In this document: positions 1-6,254 of the stretch, one piece after another | Numbering within the stretch: position 1 is the first letter of the stretch | Layout of the letters: each line of letters starts with the position of its first letter | Translations under genes and position numbers: made by a program | Origin: Candidatus Woesebacteria bacterium RIFCSPHIGHO2_01_FULL_44_10 | GTDB taxonomy: Bacteria > Patescibacteriota > Microgenomatia > UBA8517 | Assembly: GCA_001792465.1 (NCBI GenBank) | Contig: MGGO01000007.1 | Location: forward strand, 1-9,932 | Direction of reading: 5' to 3' | DNA length: 9,932 bases | Notes under the pieces: model-generated | Seen by the model: only the letters and a program-made list of their open reading frames with translations | Databases searched by the model: none | What the model was told of the DNA's origin: nothing

Positions 1-1703
1 TTACCGTTTAGGTAAGCATTCCAGCCCGGGCTATAAACCTCAGAGAGATTAATACTCCCACCGGCCACTTCGGAAGTGGCCAGAATGATCTTGTTTGGGG
101 AGTAGTAGGTAATTGGTATACCAACTCGGGGTTGCCATGCTTTGTTTAAATAAAGTATATAATTACCGTATTTTTTGAGTGGTTCAAAGTTACTGTCAGC
201 CAGCTCATGTGGAGAGATGACGTATTTAGTGTTTTGTTCACCTAGTGCAATCGCGTCAGGCTGAAGACGTTGAAATTTATAAACTCCTATTGGTGGAGTC
301 GAGAGCGAATAATCATCCCAGTAGCCCCCAGTTAGAGCCCAAGATCTGGAAAGGTAATTCAATTGAGTTAGGGTGCTATGGCCCTCGATGAGTTCTAGAT
401 TATGTTTGACAGCTTCTTTCTGGGGAATGCAGCGATCAATGCAAAAAACTCGGTATTGATCCTGGTCTTGATTCAAAAAATTATAAACTTCTTGAGAGAC
501 AAAGTCTCGCTTTTGAATTGGTTTGGCCAGGTAAGACCAGGAGATAATGATTGATTCGGCAATAGCTAAAAAGGTAATGAGTTTACCGATTTTAATTTTC
601 TCTACTGCGTAGCCGGCAAGAAGTGCAATAAAAATTATCACTAAAAACCAAACTCGTGTGGGAACGCGCATAGTTTGGTACCATTCCTGGCCAATGAAAA
701 TATCATAAAAGGGTGAAGCGTTTGATAAGGCGATGGCTGTGATTAGGCCAGCTGCGCACAGAATCAAGATTTTTTTGGCATTTGAAAGCTTGAGAAAACC
801 AATTCCGGCTAATACCGACGGGACAAGCCCCAGAACTAAAAACTTCTCGGTATTGATTTGCCCCAGCCCGTCTTTATTTAAGACAGGAATGAATACATTA
901 GTTAAAAATTCTTCCTTTGATTCCCAGACTGGGAAGACTTGGGGCTTTTTGGTCAGCAGTGTTCGGGTGGTGAGATCTTTCCAAGCCATTTGGGGTAGAA
1001 AGTTAATTGCCACCAGGCCAAAACCAATTATGGCCGCTAAAGAAAAATGAAGAAAACTTTTTGGTAAGGATTGCTTTTTGGTAAGTAGCAGGAGGACTGG
1101 GGTAGCAACAGCCGTGATCAGAAAGGTTATGGTATGTGTTTGGAAAAGCGCTGCCATTGAGATTGCCAGGAGAATAGTCCAGCCAAACTTGGGTGAGCGG
1201 GCAATTTTGGCAATTGTTAGAATAACCAGGGGTACCCAGGCCCATGACAAAACTAGGCCGACGTGTCCAGCTTCGAGATAGCTGACAACCCGAGGGGAAG
1301 TGCTATAAAGCAAAGCGGCAATCATGCTGGCGCGGGGGGAGAACTTAAAGCCCTCTCTGGCAGCAAAGTACATGGCAAGTCCTCCGGCAAAGATGTGTAA
1401 AAAACTGGAAATCAAAAAGCCAGCGTCAATTGGTAAAAGAAGGAAAATGAGGTTAGGTAGGTAAAACATGCCGGATTGGGGATCAGGCAGAAGTGGTGTG
1501 CCCGACAAAATATGCGGATACCAGAGTGGAAGAACATGATATTTGAATATCGAATGTTTAACAAAATAATAAATTGGCCAGAAAAATTCTTCCAAGTCGT
1601 TTCCCCGAGAAAGGAAAATTTCCGGCTTGGCAAAGATGGGGAGGAAAAGCAGAACAGTTACTACAAAAATCGGCAGAGAAATTGTGTATAATTTCCTCAG
1701 CAT
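1..1703 (-). CDS. YfhO-like multi-spanning membrane protein, C-terminus beyond the left edge
   Basis: I translated the minus strand codon by codon: the frame is open from ATG at 1703 to the left edge (567 codons seen, no stop). It starts with a transmembrane helix (about residues 8-24), followed by an acidic luminal loop with D36, then LPLWYPHILSGTPLLPDPQSG, a motif typical of YfhO-like/GT-C membrane proteins. Many hydrophobic helices follow to about residue 395, including MRVPTRVWF near 349-357. A soluble domain then leads to SPGW (558-561), where family members usually have a PGW motif shortly before a final helix, here missing. The family is linked to glycosylation of surface polymers or lipids, but the substrate is unknown. 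An in-frame ATG at 1718 would add five residues; I prefer 1703 because the candidate -10 box at 1720-1725 lies too close to 1718. The gene is divergent from, and structurally similar to, the 1702-4092 gene. The reading frame is certain; the function is only family-level. Confidence 0.88.
   Translation of the reverse strand, partial: MLRKLYTISLPIFVVTVLLFLPIFAKPEIFLSRGNDLEEFFWPIYYFVKHSIFKYHVLPLWYPHILSGTPLLPDPQSGMFYLPNLIFLLLPIDAGFLISSFLHIFAGGLAMYFAAREGFKFSPRASMIAALLYSTSPRVVSYLEAGHVGLVLSWAWVPLVILTIAKIARSPKFGWTILLAISMAALFQTHTITFLITAVATPVLLLLTKKQSLPKSFLHFSLAAIIGFGLVAINFLPQMAWKDLTTRTLLTKKPQVFPVWESKEEFLTNVFIPVLNKDGLGQINTEKFLVLGLVPSVLAGIGFLKLSNAKKILILCAAGLITAIALSNASPFYDIFIGQEWYQTMRVPTRVWFLVIIFIALLAGYAVEKIKIGKLITFLAIAESIIISWSYLAKPIQKRDFVSQEVYNFLNQDQDQYRVFCIDRCIPQKEAVKHNLELIEGHSTLTQLNYLSRSWALTGGYWDDYSLSTPPIGVYKFQRLQPDAIALGEQNTKYVISPHELADSNFEPLKKYGNYILYLNKAWQPRVGIPITYYSPNKIILATSEVAGGSINLSEVYSPGWNAYLNG
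63..81. repeat. perfect inverted repeat, 9-bp arms around one base
   Basis: GGCCACTTC (63-71), one G, then GAAGTGGCC (73-81). It lies in the late soluble-domain codons of the leftward membrane gene, a short way before its SPGW motif. The core CACTTCGGAAGTG differs by one base from the core of the palindrome at 3749-3771. Confidence 0.8.
1687..1692 (+). promoter_or_regulatory. candidate -10 box (TATAAT) for the 1702 gene, near-leaderless
   Basis: A perfect TATAAT ends nine bases before ATG 1702, so transcription would start about 1699 and leave almost no leader. No acceptable -35 lies at 16-18 bp spacing. The box is inside the first codons of the leftward gene. There is no Shine-Dalgarno sequence ahead of the start, which agrees with leaderless translation. 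Confidence 0.5.
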
Positions 1704-4092
1704 GCGCAAGCTGGCCATAAGTATATCACTAATTTTGCTACCGGTACTCCTGATTTTCAAGAACTTATTTGTGCCTGGCCCATTGGCAGCCGGCGATGCG
1801 CCTCATTTCTTTTTTGAAGAGTTGAAAGATTTATCATTTGAACCAACGGCTTGGACTGCCAGGGGTCACAATTTGGGAGGCATTAATCAGCCGCTTTGGC
1901 TTCACCCAGTGATGATTTTGTACCGCTACCTAGGTCAGCTATTGGGAAACGATTTAACCATCAGAATCTTGTTTTATTTACCGGCAATTATTCTGGCCGG
2001 TCTTGGACCGTTTTTACTTACCCGCTATCTGAAATTTTCAGGAAAAATCCAGTTTTTTAGCTCTCTTTTCTATCTACTTAATACTTACTTCTTACTACTT
2101 ATCGATGGTGGTCAAGTTGGAGTGGCGCTGGCATATGGCTTTTTTCCCGTTACTTTACTTTTTTTGATCAAAAACAAGTTTTGGCCGGCCCTGACGATAA
2201 CTTTTTTGTTGACTGTCGCCGATCCGCGGATAGCGGTAATCTGTTTTCTAACGGCTTTGCTTTGGAATTTGAATTCCAAAAATCTTAAGTTTTACATTTT
2301 ACTGGTGGTGACGCTGGTAGGCTTGACGGCTTATTGGTGGTTCCCGCTGGCTAAGATCAGGCAAGCAGTTTCTCTTGGCATGCCGGATTTGACCTTGGTT
2401 AGGCTAAGACACGCCATAACTATCTTTAGTCCCCACTGGCCGGGAAATATTTTCGGCAAAGTAGCTAACCCACCCTGGTATTTTTATGGGGTGTCGGTTT
2501 TGATTTTAGGCAATCTGGTTTGGACCAAAAAAAGAAAGCTCGTAATTCTTTTTTTGGTGTTTGCGTTTTTGGCGACGATCCCCCTGGGTTCTGCTTTTCG
2601 AGATTCAACTAAGTTTTTTGTTCCCTTGGTTTTACTGGGGGGAATATTGATTGGACAAACAGTTGAGAAATTTAAGAAAAGTTGGGCTACCGCCTTGGTG
2701 TATGTTTATTTGATTTTTCTTGTACACCCGGCACTTCTGGGGAACTTAAACTTTGTTCTTTCTGGTAACAAGTATTCTGGTGATTTTCAAAAGATTTATG
2801 AAAACTCAAAAACCGATAATTCATTTTTCCGTACAGCCTGGTTTCCATCAGTGCACCCTCTGACTTTTGAAACGGAAAGTACACCCGCGCTAGACGCTAA
2901 GGACCTGGTGAACTTGCGACCGCTAGCGGCAGTCAATGCCGGGAGTTCGGATAATTTTAACTACATACATAGAGATAATTTTCTTGATTGGTATGACTTG
3001 TTGGGAATTAAATATTTGGTTTTTTCCGGGGATCCTAGGAATCCGTACCCAAATGAGGAGGAGAGACAAAGTTGGGATGACCTATTGGCCCTGACGGCCA
3101 CAACCAGTGGCTTGGTCCGCCAAGATTGGATCACTGATATTTCCGTTTATGAAAACCCCGATACTCTACCACGCATTTTCTCCACGGATCAATTGAATGT
3201 TGTTATTGGTCCGGAACTAGCTACTAACTACCAGCTACTAACTACGGTTTACGTTGAAGATGGTAAATGGGATCCTCATACTTTGGAAGGAACTGCCAGT
3301 GAGTCAGCAAGTTTGGTATTCAACGGCAAAAATGAAACTGACCTGGCCATGAGCTTTTTACAAGATTATTTTGTTGGGCCTGCTGATGCTGGCAAAAACC
3401 AGTGGGCAGTTTATGGCCCTGAAGAATATTTAACTTATAAATATCAACTATTGATTCGGGATTATGTTTTTAATGACTTTGACTATAACCGCGGCATCGC
3501 TTTTTCTACCCAAGAAGGAGAAAAAATAACGTTTGAGTTTAAAGTCCCGGAAACGGGCAATTACGTTGTCGCCGCTCGCCGCGCCGGTCCTGACGGCGAT
3601 TTTGGCTGGGAGACCTCGCAAAAGACTTTGAAAAAAGGCAGGCATAAGGAAGTAATTGCAAGCAACGGCAAATTATCGATTTTTAACGTTATCGCTTTAA
3701 TTCCGAAAACTGAGTTCGATAAAGCCATCGCCCTGGCTAAAACATTTAACTTACACTTCGGGAGTGTAAGTGACGATGAGACAAGAGACTTCGTTTGGGA
3801 ACAGGTCGAAGTGGAAAAAACCAGCCCGACCAGATATTTGGTGAATTTTCCCGAGAATGCGAGATGGATCGTGTTTACCGATTCTTATCACCCCGGCTGG
3901 GCAATGACTAAAGATAGACTGGAATATCCAAGCTTACCTGCTTATTCAATGGTCAATGTTTTTTACCGCCGCCCGGGCTGGGTTACCGCTGAAATGGTCT
4001 TTGCCGGTCAAGACCAAGTTCGCTGGGGAATTTGGGTTTCCACTGTCTCCATACTTACTCTTGCTATAATCTGGTTATGGAAACGAAAATAA
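1702..4092 (+). CDS. large multi-spanning membrane protein, GT-C/YfhO-like
   Basis: This encodes 796 residues. I use ATG 1702 (MRKLAIS...) rather than the in-frame ATG at 1627, because 1627-1701 codes on the other strand for the first helix of the divergent gene, and because 1702 follows a TATAAT box. A first helix (about 6-23) is followed by GDAPHF with D32, placed like the catalytic acid in the first outer loop of GT-C enzymes. About ten more hydrophobic segments reach residue 365. A large outer soluble region (about 370-770) follows, with HPGW at 730-733, then a last helix ending in the basic tail LWKRK. The architecture matches YfhO-like or arabinosyltransferase-like GT-C proteins, which use polyprenyl-phosphate sugars. 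The exact reaction is unknown. The end overlaps the next gene by 16 bases. A heptamer repeat and a palindrome lie in the soluble-domain codons. Confidence 0.9.
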   Translation: MRKLAISISLILLPVLLIFKNLFVPGPLAAGDAPHFFFEELKDLSFEPTAWTARGHNLGGINQPLWLHPVMILYRYLGQLLGNDLTIRILFYLPAIILAGLGPFLLTRYLKFSGKIQFFSSLFYLLNTYFLLLIDGGQVGVALAYGFFPVTLLFLIKNKFWPALTITFLLTVADPRIAVICFLTALLWNLNSKNLKFYILLVVTLVGLTAYWWFPLAKIRQAVSLGMPDLTLVRLRHAITIFSPHWPGNIFGKVANPPWYFYGVSVLILGNLVWTKKRKLVILFLVFAFLATIPLGSAFRDSTKFFVPLVLLGGILIGQTVEKFKKSWATALVYVYLIFLVHPALLGNLNFVLSGNKYSGDFQKIYENSKTDNSFFRTAWFPSVHPLTFETESTPALDAKDLVNLRPLAAVNAGSSDNFNYIHRDNFLDWYDLLGIKYLVFSGDPRNPYPNEEERQSWDDLLALTATTSGLVRQDWITDISVYENPDTLPRIFSTDQLNVVIGPELATNYQLLTTVYVEDGKWDPHTLEGTASESASLVFNGKNETDLAMSFLQDYFVGPADAGKNQWAVYGPEEYLTYKYQLLIRDYVFNDFDYNRGIAFSTQEGEKITFEFKVPETGNYVVAARRAGPDGDFGWETSQKTLKKGRHKEVIASNGKLSIFNVIALIPKTEFDKAIALAKTFNLHFGSVSDDETRDFVWEQVEVEKTSPTRYLVNFPENARWIVFTDSYHPGWAMTKDRLEYPSLPAYSMVNVFYRRPGWVTAEMVFAGQDQVRWGIWVSTVSILTLAIIWLWKRK
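1720..1728 (-). promoter_or_regulatory. candidate extended -10 box for the leftward membrane gene
   Basis: Read on the minus strand, this is TGATATACT, a TGn extension followed by TATACT (5/6 to TATAAT). No good -35 is visible at normal spacing. Transcription would begin near 1713, giving about a 10-base leader before ATG 1703. The box lies inside codons 7-9 of the divergent rightward gene. This is a consensus match only. Confidence 0.4.
3217..3244 (+). repeat. four 7-bp tandem units (YYARCTA) inside a coding region
   Basis: The units are CTAGCTA, CTAACTA, CCAGCTA and CTAACTA, equivalent to a 13-bp direct repeat with a 14-bp period. The block begins exactly at codon 506 of the membrane protein gene and encodes part of its outer soluble domain. 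Confidence 0.8.
3749..3771. repeat. perfect inverted repeat, 9-bp arms and 5-base loop
   Basis: The arms ACTTACACT (3749-3757) and AGTGTAAGT (3763-3771) flank TCGGG. The palindrome lies inside the soluble-domain codons of the membrane protein, far from any gene end and without a following T-run, so it is not a terminator. Its core CACTTCGGGAGTG closely resembles the palindrome at 63-81. Confidence 0.8.
4062..4070 (+). promoter_or_regulatory. candidate extended -10 promoter (TGCTATAAT), leaderless start at 4077
   Basis: This is a perfect TGn-TATAAT extended -10. Six bases separate it from ATG 4077, so transcription is predicted to begin at or next to the A of the start codon. No good -35 is seen, but extended -10 promoters often do without one. 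It sits in the codons for the last helix of the upstream gene, so the GT2 gene could be transcribed separately. Confidence 0.55.
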
Positions 4093-4919
4093 CAGCGCAT
4101 TGTTTGGTTAAAAATGAGGAGAGATTTGTTTGGTACTCGGTGATGAGTGTGATTGATTTTATTGACGAGATTTTGCTTTGGGATACCGGGAGCACAGATA
4201 AGACAAAGGAAATCATAAAGTTAATTAGTAGAGAAAATAGTAAAGTTAAAACAAATTATTTAAAGAGCGTGACTCCAGAAGAGTTTGCGGATGTGAGACA
4301 AGCTATGCTTGATGCCACAGATTCAGATTGGTTTGTTTTAGTCGATGGCGATGAAGTTTGGTGGGGAGATAGCATGTGCCATCTCCTTTCAACAATAAAA
4401 GAAGAAGGCCATAAATTGGAGTCAATTGTTGTGCCGACGATCAATTTGGTGGGGGATATGTATCATTATCAGGAAGAAGTAGCCGGGCTTTACCGATTTG
4501 GAAACAAAAGGGGTCATTATAACCTGCGGGCAGTGAATAAAAACATACCTGGCCTGCATTCGGCTAATCCCCACGGCACCTGGGGTTGGGCCGATGAGGA
4601 TGGGAAGCAGATCCAAAACCGTGATTCCAAAAAAATCAAGTTTATTGATGCACCGTATTTACATGCCAGTTTTTTGCAACGGGCGGGGGCACTTGCGGGC
4701 CAGAAAGACGTTCCTAAACGCGCTCAAAAACTAAAATATGAAATTGGTGAAACTTTTCCACTTGATTTTTACTACCCGGAGGTTTTCTTTCGCCCTAAAC
4801 CGGATGTTGTTCCCAACATCTGGGAACCGATGAGTAATGAGTTTAAGCAGAAAGCCCTTTGGCAAACTCCTCTGCGCAAGCTTAAGCGCCGAATATTACC
4901 TGCGAAAGTGGGGTACTAA
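4077..4919 (+). CDS. soluble family 2 glycosyltransferase
   Basis: This encodes 280 residues. It opens with ITAHCLVKNEERF, the first strand and loop typical of GT2 enzymes of the KNEE type. DTGSTD (36-41) matches the nucleotide-binding motif, and DGDE (90-93) supplies the DxD metal and sugar-nucleotide site, so the GT-A core looks intact. No transmembrane helix is apparent; the C-terminus is basic (LRKLKRRILPAK) and could touch the membrane surface. The enzyme is expected to transfer a sugar from a nucleotide donor in the cytoplasm; donor and acceptor are unknown. I chose ATG 4077 over an in-frame upstream ATG at 4032 because the protein family motif begins right after it and a TGCTATAAT box precedes it. 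It overlaps the upstream gene by 16 bases and is followed after one base by the methyltransferase gene. Confidence 0.9.
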   Translation: METKITAHCLVKNEERFVWYSVMSVIDFIDEILLWDTGSTDKTKEIIKLISRENSKVKTNYLKSVTPEEFADVRQAMLDATDSDWFVLVDGDEVWWGDSMCHLLSTIKEEGHKLESIVVPTINLVGDMYHYQEEVAGLYRFGNKRGHYNLRAVNKNIPGLHSANPHGTWGWADEDGKQIQNRDSKKIKFIDAPYLHASFLQRAGALAGQKDVPKRAQKLKYEIGETFPLDFYYPEVFFRPKPDVVPNIWEPMSNEFKQKALWQTPLRKLKRRILPAKVGY

Positions 4920-4920
4920 C

Positions 4921-5742
4921 ATGCAATGTGTTCTATGTGGATCAGACAACTATGAAAAATTGTTCAGTGTTGATGGCTTTGAAATCAAAAAGTGCCTGAG
5001 GTGCGGCTTGGCGCGGACTTTTGGCAAGCAGGATGTCAGTTACAGCCACTATCATCGGGATGCAGATTACAAACTTCACGAAAAATATTTTCGAAACATT
5101 TTTATGAAGCGTTTTGTATTGATGAATCGATTCATCACTGCAGGGAGGGTTCTAGATATCGGTGCGGCAACGGGTACCCTGCTGCAAATTTTTATGGATC
5201 ACGGCTGGGAGGCCCACGGTGTTGAACCGTCGAGTAGTGCTGGCGAGGTAACCAGACGTGGTATTAAAGTTACAAAAAGCATTTTCGAAAAAGCGAATTT
5301 GCCCGAGAATTACTTTGACGCAGTAGTTATCAACCACACGCTAGAGCACGTTGCTAATCCACTGGAAGTTTTGATAAAGATAAAAACCGTTTTGAAAAAG
5401 GGTGGCATCGTTTATGTTGACCTTCCCAACTTTGGCAGTTTATCTTCCCAGCTGATGACTAAAAATTGGGCACTTCTCCTGCCCAATGAGCATGTGTATC
5501 ATTTCACCCCCGACACATTAAAAAAAATTATCAAGAAAGCCGGCTTGAAAGTTATCTGGAGTGAGACTTGGTCCGGAATTTATGATGTGGACAGTGTTTT
5601 TGGCCATTTCTGGACTCAGCTTACCTCCGGCAAGCCCTACATGTACAAAAATTTTGTTTTCGATGTCCTCGGTATTCCCGGCAATATCCTTGCCACTTCT
5701 CTCAACATGGGCACCTCCCTAGCTGTGATCGGAAAGAAGTAG
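4921..5742 (+). CDS. class I SAM-dependent methyltransferase with N-terminal zinc ribbon
   Basis: This encodes 273 residues. C3-x2-C6 and C25-x2-C28 form a four-cysteine zinc-ribbon-like knuckle of the kind that precedes many Methyltransf_23-type enzymes. Motif I is VLDIGAATG (77-85), with E102 (GVEP) as the likely ribose-binding acid. HTLEHVANP (139-147) is the UbiG-like post-II segment. Such enzymes in glycan loci often methylate sugars or glycan termini using S-adenosylmethionine; the acceptor here is not known. The length is short compared with the two-domain sugar C-methyltransferases (NovU/TylCIII type), because the usual extra C-terminal domain is absent. ATG 4921 is one base after the previous stop, with GGGG at 4910-4913 as a weak ribosome site. 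It is probably co-transcribed with the GT2 gene. An in-frame ATG at 4837 would lie deep in the upstream gene. Confidence 0.9.
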   Translation: MQCVLCGSDNYEKLFSVDGFEIKKCLRCGLARTFGKQDVSYSHYHRDADYKLHEKYFRNIFMKRFVLMNRFITAGRVLDIGAATGTLLQIFMDHGWEAHGVEPSSSAGEVTRRGIKVTKSIFEKANLPENYFDAVVINHTLEHVANPLEVLIKIKTVLKKGGIVYVDLPNFGSLSSQLMTKNWALLLPNEHVYHFTPDTLKKIIKKAGLKVIWSETWSGIYDVDSVFGHFWTQLTSGKPYMYKNFVFDVLGIPGNILATSLNMGTSLAVIGKK

Positions 5743-5745
5743 GTC

Positions 5746-5774
5746 TTGCTTTTTCTGCTTCGTGGATTTATAAT
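5746..5774 (+). promoter_or_regulatory. candidate sigma70-type promoter for the 5784 gene
   Basis: TTGCTT (5746-5751), a 17-base spacer, then a perfect TATAAT (5769-5774). Nine bases later comes ATG 5784, so the start site would be about 5781 and the mRNA nearly leaderless. It occupies most of the 41-base gap, the longest in the window. No hairpin terminator is seen in the same gap. Confidence 0.6.
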
Positions 5775-5783
5775 TTGCGTATT

Positions 5784-6236
5784 ATGAGCTCATTTATTGA
5801 ACGTGAACTTAGGCTGGGAGATAGGGTTTACAGGAAGGATGGAGAAATTGATGTGGAACTGGATAAACTTAGGGAGCGCAGAAGCCCTGAGGAAATAAGG
5901 GAAATTGTTAATTCTGTTGGATTGGACCCCGAGTTAGTTCAAGAAATATCCCCACCTAAATTAGGCGAATTGGTGTCTTGGATGGAGATTGTGCCGGATG
6001 AAAAAATAGTACAACCTCTGTTTACAACAGAAGACTTAGAGGTAAATTTTGGTGGAATGGTTGATGAGGATGGTGACATGGTTGGTCCTTATCGAAATAA
6101 GTGGTTCACTGTGTTGGGGACAGATTTGGTAATAAAAGTAAATTGCGGTTATGACACGATAATTAATTTGAAAAATGGTGTGTTTGATTCACAAATTAAG
6201 GAAGTCGTACTTTCTGGATTGAGAGTAATTACTTAA
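5784..6236 (+). CDS. small acidic protein of unknown function
   Basis: This encodes 150 residues; I do not recognise the family. The first 50 or so residues are highly charged and probably helical (for example LDKLRERRSPEEIREIV). The rest looks like a mixed or beta-rich domain with acidic stretches (VDEDGDM) and ends in VVLSGLRVIT. There is no signal peptide, transmembrane helix, cysteine cluster or catalytic motif that I can name, so a soluble cytoplasmic protein is likely. Seven of its ten arginine codons are AGG or AGA. It has its own promoter and a further promoter follows it, so it may be a separately controlled gene set into the glycan locus. ATG 5784 is preferred to a TTG at 5775, which would fall upstream of the predicted transcription start. 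Confidence 0.75.
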   Translation: MSSFIERELRLGDRVYRKDGEIDVELDKLRERRSPEEIREIVNSVGLDPELVQEISPPKLGELVSWMEIVPDEKIVQPLFTTEDLEVNFGGMVDEDGDMVGPYRNKWFTVLGTDLVIKVNCGYDTIINLKNGVFDSQIKEVVLSGLRVIT

Positions 6237-6247
6237 AGAAGTAAAAT
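6219..6247 (+). promoter_or_regulatory. candidate sigma70-type promoter for the 6255 gene
   Basis: TTGAGA (5/6 to TTGACA), a 17-base spacer, then TAAAAT (5/6 to TATAAT) at 6242-6247. Seven bases separate the -10 box from the GTG start, so transcription is predicted to begin at about 6254-6255. The -35 lies in the last codons of the previous gene. This is the best two-box promoter in the window. Confidence 0.6.
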
Positions 6248-6254
6248 TGGGCTA

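Noticed and set aside
733..1691. Rightward open frames at 733-1050, 1078-1281 and 1476-1691, and a leftward one at 1003-1245
   Set aside because: All lie inside the long uninterrupted leftward frame that encodes the YfhO-like protein, and their translations show no protein-like pattern.
1627..1701. Upstream in-frame ATG at 1627 as start of the large rightward membrane gene
   Set aside because: The extra 25 residues are basic and unrelated to the family N-terminus, they are antisense to the first helix of the divergent gene, and they precede the TATAAT box.
4809..4827. 7-bp inverted repeat GTTCCCA / TGGGAAC with a 5-base loop
   Set aside because: It is inside the GT2 gene, does not share the core of the other palindromes, and is short enough to occur by chance.
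4837..4920. Longer start for the methyltransferase
   Set aside because: It would overlap the GT2 gene by more than 80 bases, and the zinc-ribbon cysteines begin right after ATG 4921.
5743..5783. Terminator in the longest gap (T-run at 5750-5754)
   Set aside because: No stable GC stem precedes the T-run; the gap is better explained by the promoter.
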